Of a DNA stretch of 21,190 nucleotides, positions 20,001 to 21,190 are shown piece after piece (the stretch's first letter is position 1; each line of letters starts with the position of its first letter). The translations under genes and the position numbers were made by a program. The notes under the pieces were generated by a model. It was given only the letters and a program-made list of their open reading frames with translations, was not told the origin of the DNA and made no database searches. The stretch is from Batkoa obscura. Lineage: Eukaryota; Entomophthoromycota; Entomophthoromycetes; Entomophthorales; Batkoaceae. Location of the stretch: contig JASVEC010000274.1 in NCBI GenBank assembly GCA_030770535.1, forward strand, positions 1 through 21,190, given 5' to 3'.

Positions 20001-21190
20001 GGCTTACCTACATTGATTTCCCATGGTTGTTCATGACCTGGTATATTTAGATTAGAAACTGTGAATCCAGTAAGTCCAGTTTTGGGTTTAGAGCCTACAC
20101 CAACGGCACCCTCATCACGAATTTCGCCTCCAGAACCAGTGGCAGCTCCAGGAAATGGGGAAACAGCGGTTGGATGGTTATGGGTCTCAACTTTGGTTAA
20201 AAAGTGAATATCTTCATTTTTGGATTCAACGAAGGAATAAGGAGTAGTAGCAGTAGCATCAGGAGCAAAATAATTTGCTTTTGTACCTTCTAAAACAGCT
20301 GCATTATCGGAATATGCTGATAAAATATGAGCTGGGTTTTTTTTATAGGTATTTTTGATCATTGAAAATAAAGAGTTTGGCTTTTTTACACCATCAATAG
20401 TCCAATCAGCACCGAAAATTTTATGCCTACAATGTTCGGAATTCACTTGAGCGAACATCATCAATTCAACGTCGGTTGGGTCTCTATTTAATCTTTCAGT
20501 ACCTGAAACACCATCTCCACAATAGGATTGTATTAAATAAATCAATCTCATCTTCTGCTAATGCCAAACCAAGCTCTCTGTTAGCTTTTGATAATGCTTC
20601 TTTTGGCTCCATAGTTGAATCTTGAAGAGAAATATGAATCAAAGGCTTATGATCTCCTGATTTAAAGATGGACTCTTGGGTTGGATGGCTTAAACTAAGT
20701 GATTGTGTCATACGATCATAGACCAGATCTCCAAATTTTTCGATGATTTCATTTAATTGATATGGTTGAGCGCTTTCTTTACGAACAATAAAGAAGAGCT
20801 GTCCTCTTTCGATACGTTTTACTTTATCAGATAAGCCACATACTTGAGAAATGTTAGTTGCTTTTGAGGACCATGGTGAGATGGAACCTGGTCTAGGAAG
20901 TACCCAAAAATAGTCTACTTTATGACCAGCTTGATCAATTGCTTGAGTACCTTCTACCTGCTTGGTTATAATTTCATTTAGTAAATTTTTATAAAAATTG
21001 TCTTCCAAACCGTTGCCATAATTAAATAAGTTTGCTAAAATGGAGTGAGTTTCATCGGTAATTTGACTACTTGAGTTTTCATGTAAATCTAAAAAATGGA
21101 CATAGTAAGAAGCTAAGTTCACAATTCTTGGGTCACATTTTTTGTGCAGAATTTACTAGCTTTTGAATTGGAAACCGGCAAGTGAACTGT
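17063..21190 (-). CDS. ADE6: Phosphoribosylformylglycinamidine synthase (FGAM synthase), 5' end beyond the window, with apparent frame breaks
   Basis: It catalyses ATP- and glutamine-dependent conversion of FGAR to FGAM, step 4 of purine synthesis. The main frame (20551-17063) holds the linker (MFAQVNSEHCRHK), two AIR-synthase-type ATP halves (PFPGAATGSGGEIRDEGAVG, IHDVGAGGLSNALPE, PVGKDSMSMK, HDRSDGGLFATL) and a C-terminal glutamine amidotransferase. The latter has Cys990 in GVCNGCQ and His1117/Glu1119 in HPER (numbered from 20551). The N-terminal segment (about 21140-20541) holds VDYFWVLPRPGSISPWSSKA and ANRELGLALAEDEID. Together they give about 1352 residues, like yeast Ade6 (1358). The join at 20539-20541 needs one base fewer (TTT for expected TT before YLIQSY). 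A second mismatch of frame seems to lie near 21150, where upstream codons resembling the family N-terminus (LPVSNSKASK) are in another frame. Both sites are short A/T runs, so assembly error is the simplest explanation. No intron of normal size fits. Confidence 0.9.

Noticed and set aside
20495-20520. A tiny GT...AG segment in FGAM synthase just after the frame break
   Set aside because: At about 18 nt it is far too short for a spliceosomal intron, and its removal does not restore the frame.

Overview
The window looks like nuclear DNA from an AT-rich, early-diverging fungus. Intergenic DNA is very AT-rich. Protein genes carry many GT-AG introns of only about 42-56 nt (18 can be placed by reading frame and family alignment). 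The gene set is fungal: an Mga2/Spt23-type IPT factor, a CSR1/PDR16-type Sec14 protein, PMP3, an Ade6-type FGAM synthase and a secreted-type class 3 lipase. Dynactin subunit 2 and a tRNA-Ile(AAU) are also present. I cannot name the species; Zoopagomycota/Entomophthoromycotina-like fungi are a guess.

Layout. 1-1866: gene-free, with copies of a short inverted-repeat (MITE-like) family and a foldback element. 1867-4656 (+): six-exon Mga2/Spt23 homologue that stops soon after the IPT domain, without ankyrin repeats or membrane anchor. 5117-5215: upstream ORF just before 5237-6592 (+), a four-exon CRAL-TRIO lipid-transfer protein. 6955-7248 (+): two-exon, 80-residue small membrane protein. 7958-10439: a 2.5 kb DNA transposon with 29-bp terminal inverted repeats and a TA duplication. 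It carries a frame-disrupted transposase of a type I cannot assign. 10559-12083 (+): dynactin p50 (dynamitin), probably nine exons. 12281-12353 (-): tRNA-Ile. 12354-14673: repeat-rich gene desert with three more MITE copies and a possible coding fossil. 14674-14896 (+): PMP3. 15183-16559 (-): class 3 lipase. 17063 to the right edge (-): FGAM synthase (purine step 4), running off the window and showing one clear and one probable single-base frame disruption.

The host genes are unrelated housekeeping or membrane-lipid functions and form no operon or cluster. Three of them (the Mga2/Spt23 homologue, the Sec14-like protein and PMP3) touch membrane-lipid homeostasis, but adjacency is not evidence of a pathway. 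The most unusual content is the transposon with its possible MITE satellites (all ending ATGGGGxTGT) and the truncated, anchor-less Mga2/Spt23 protein. The apparent frameshifts in FGAM synthase call for a read-level check before any biological reading.
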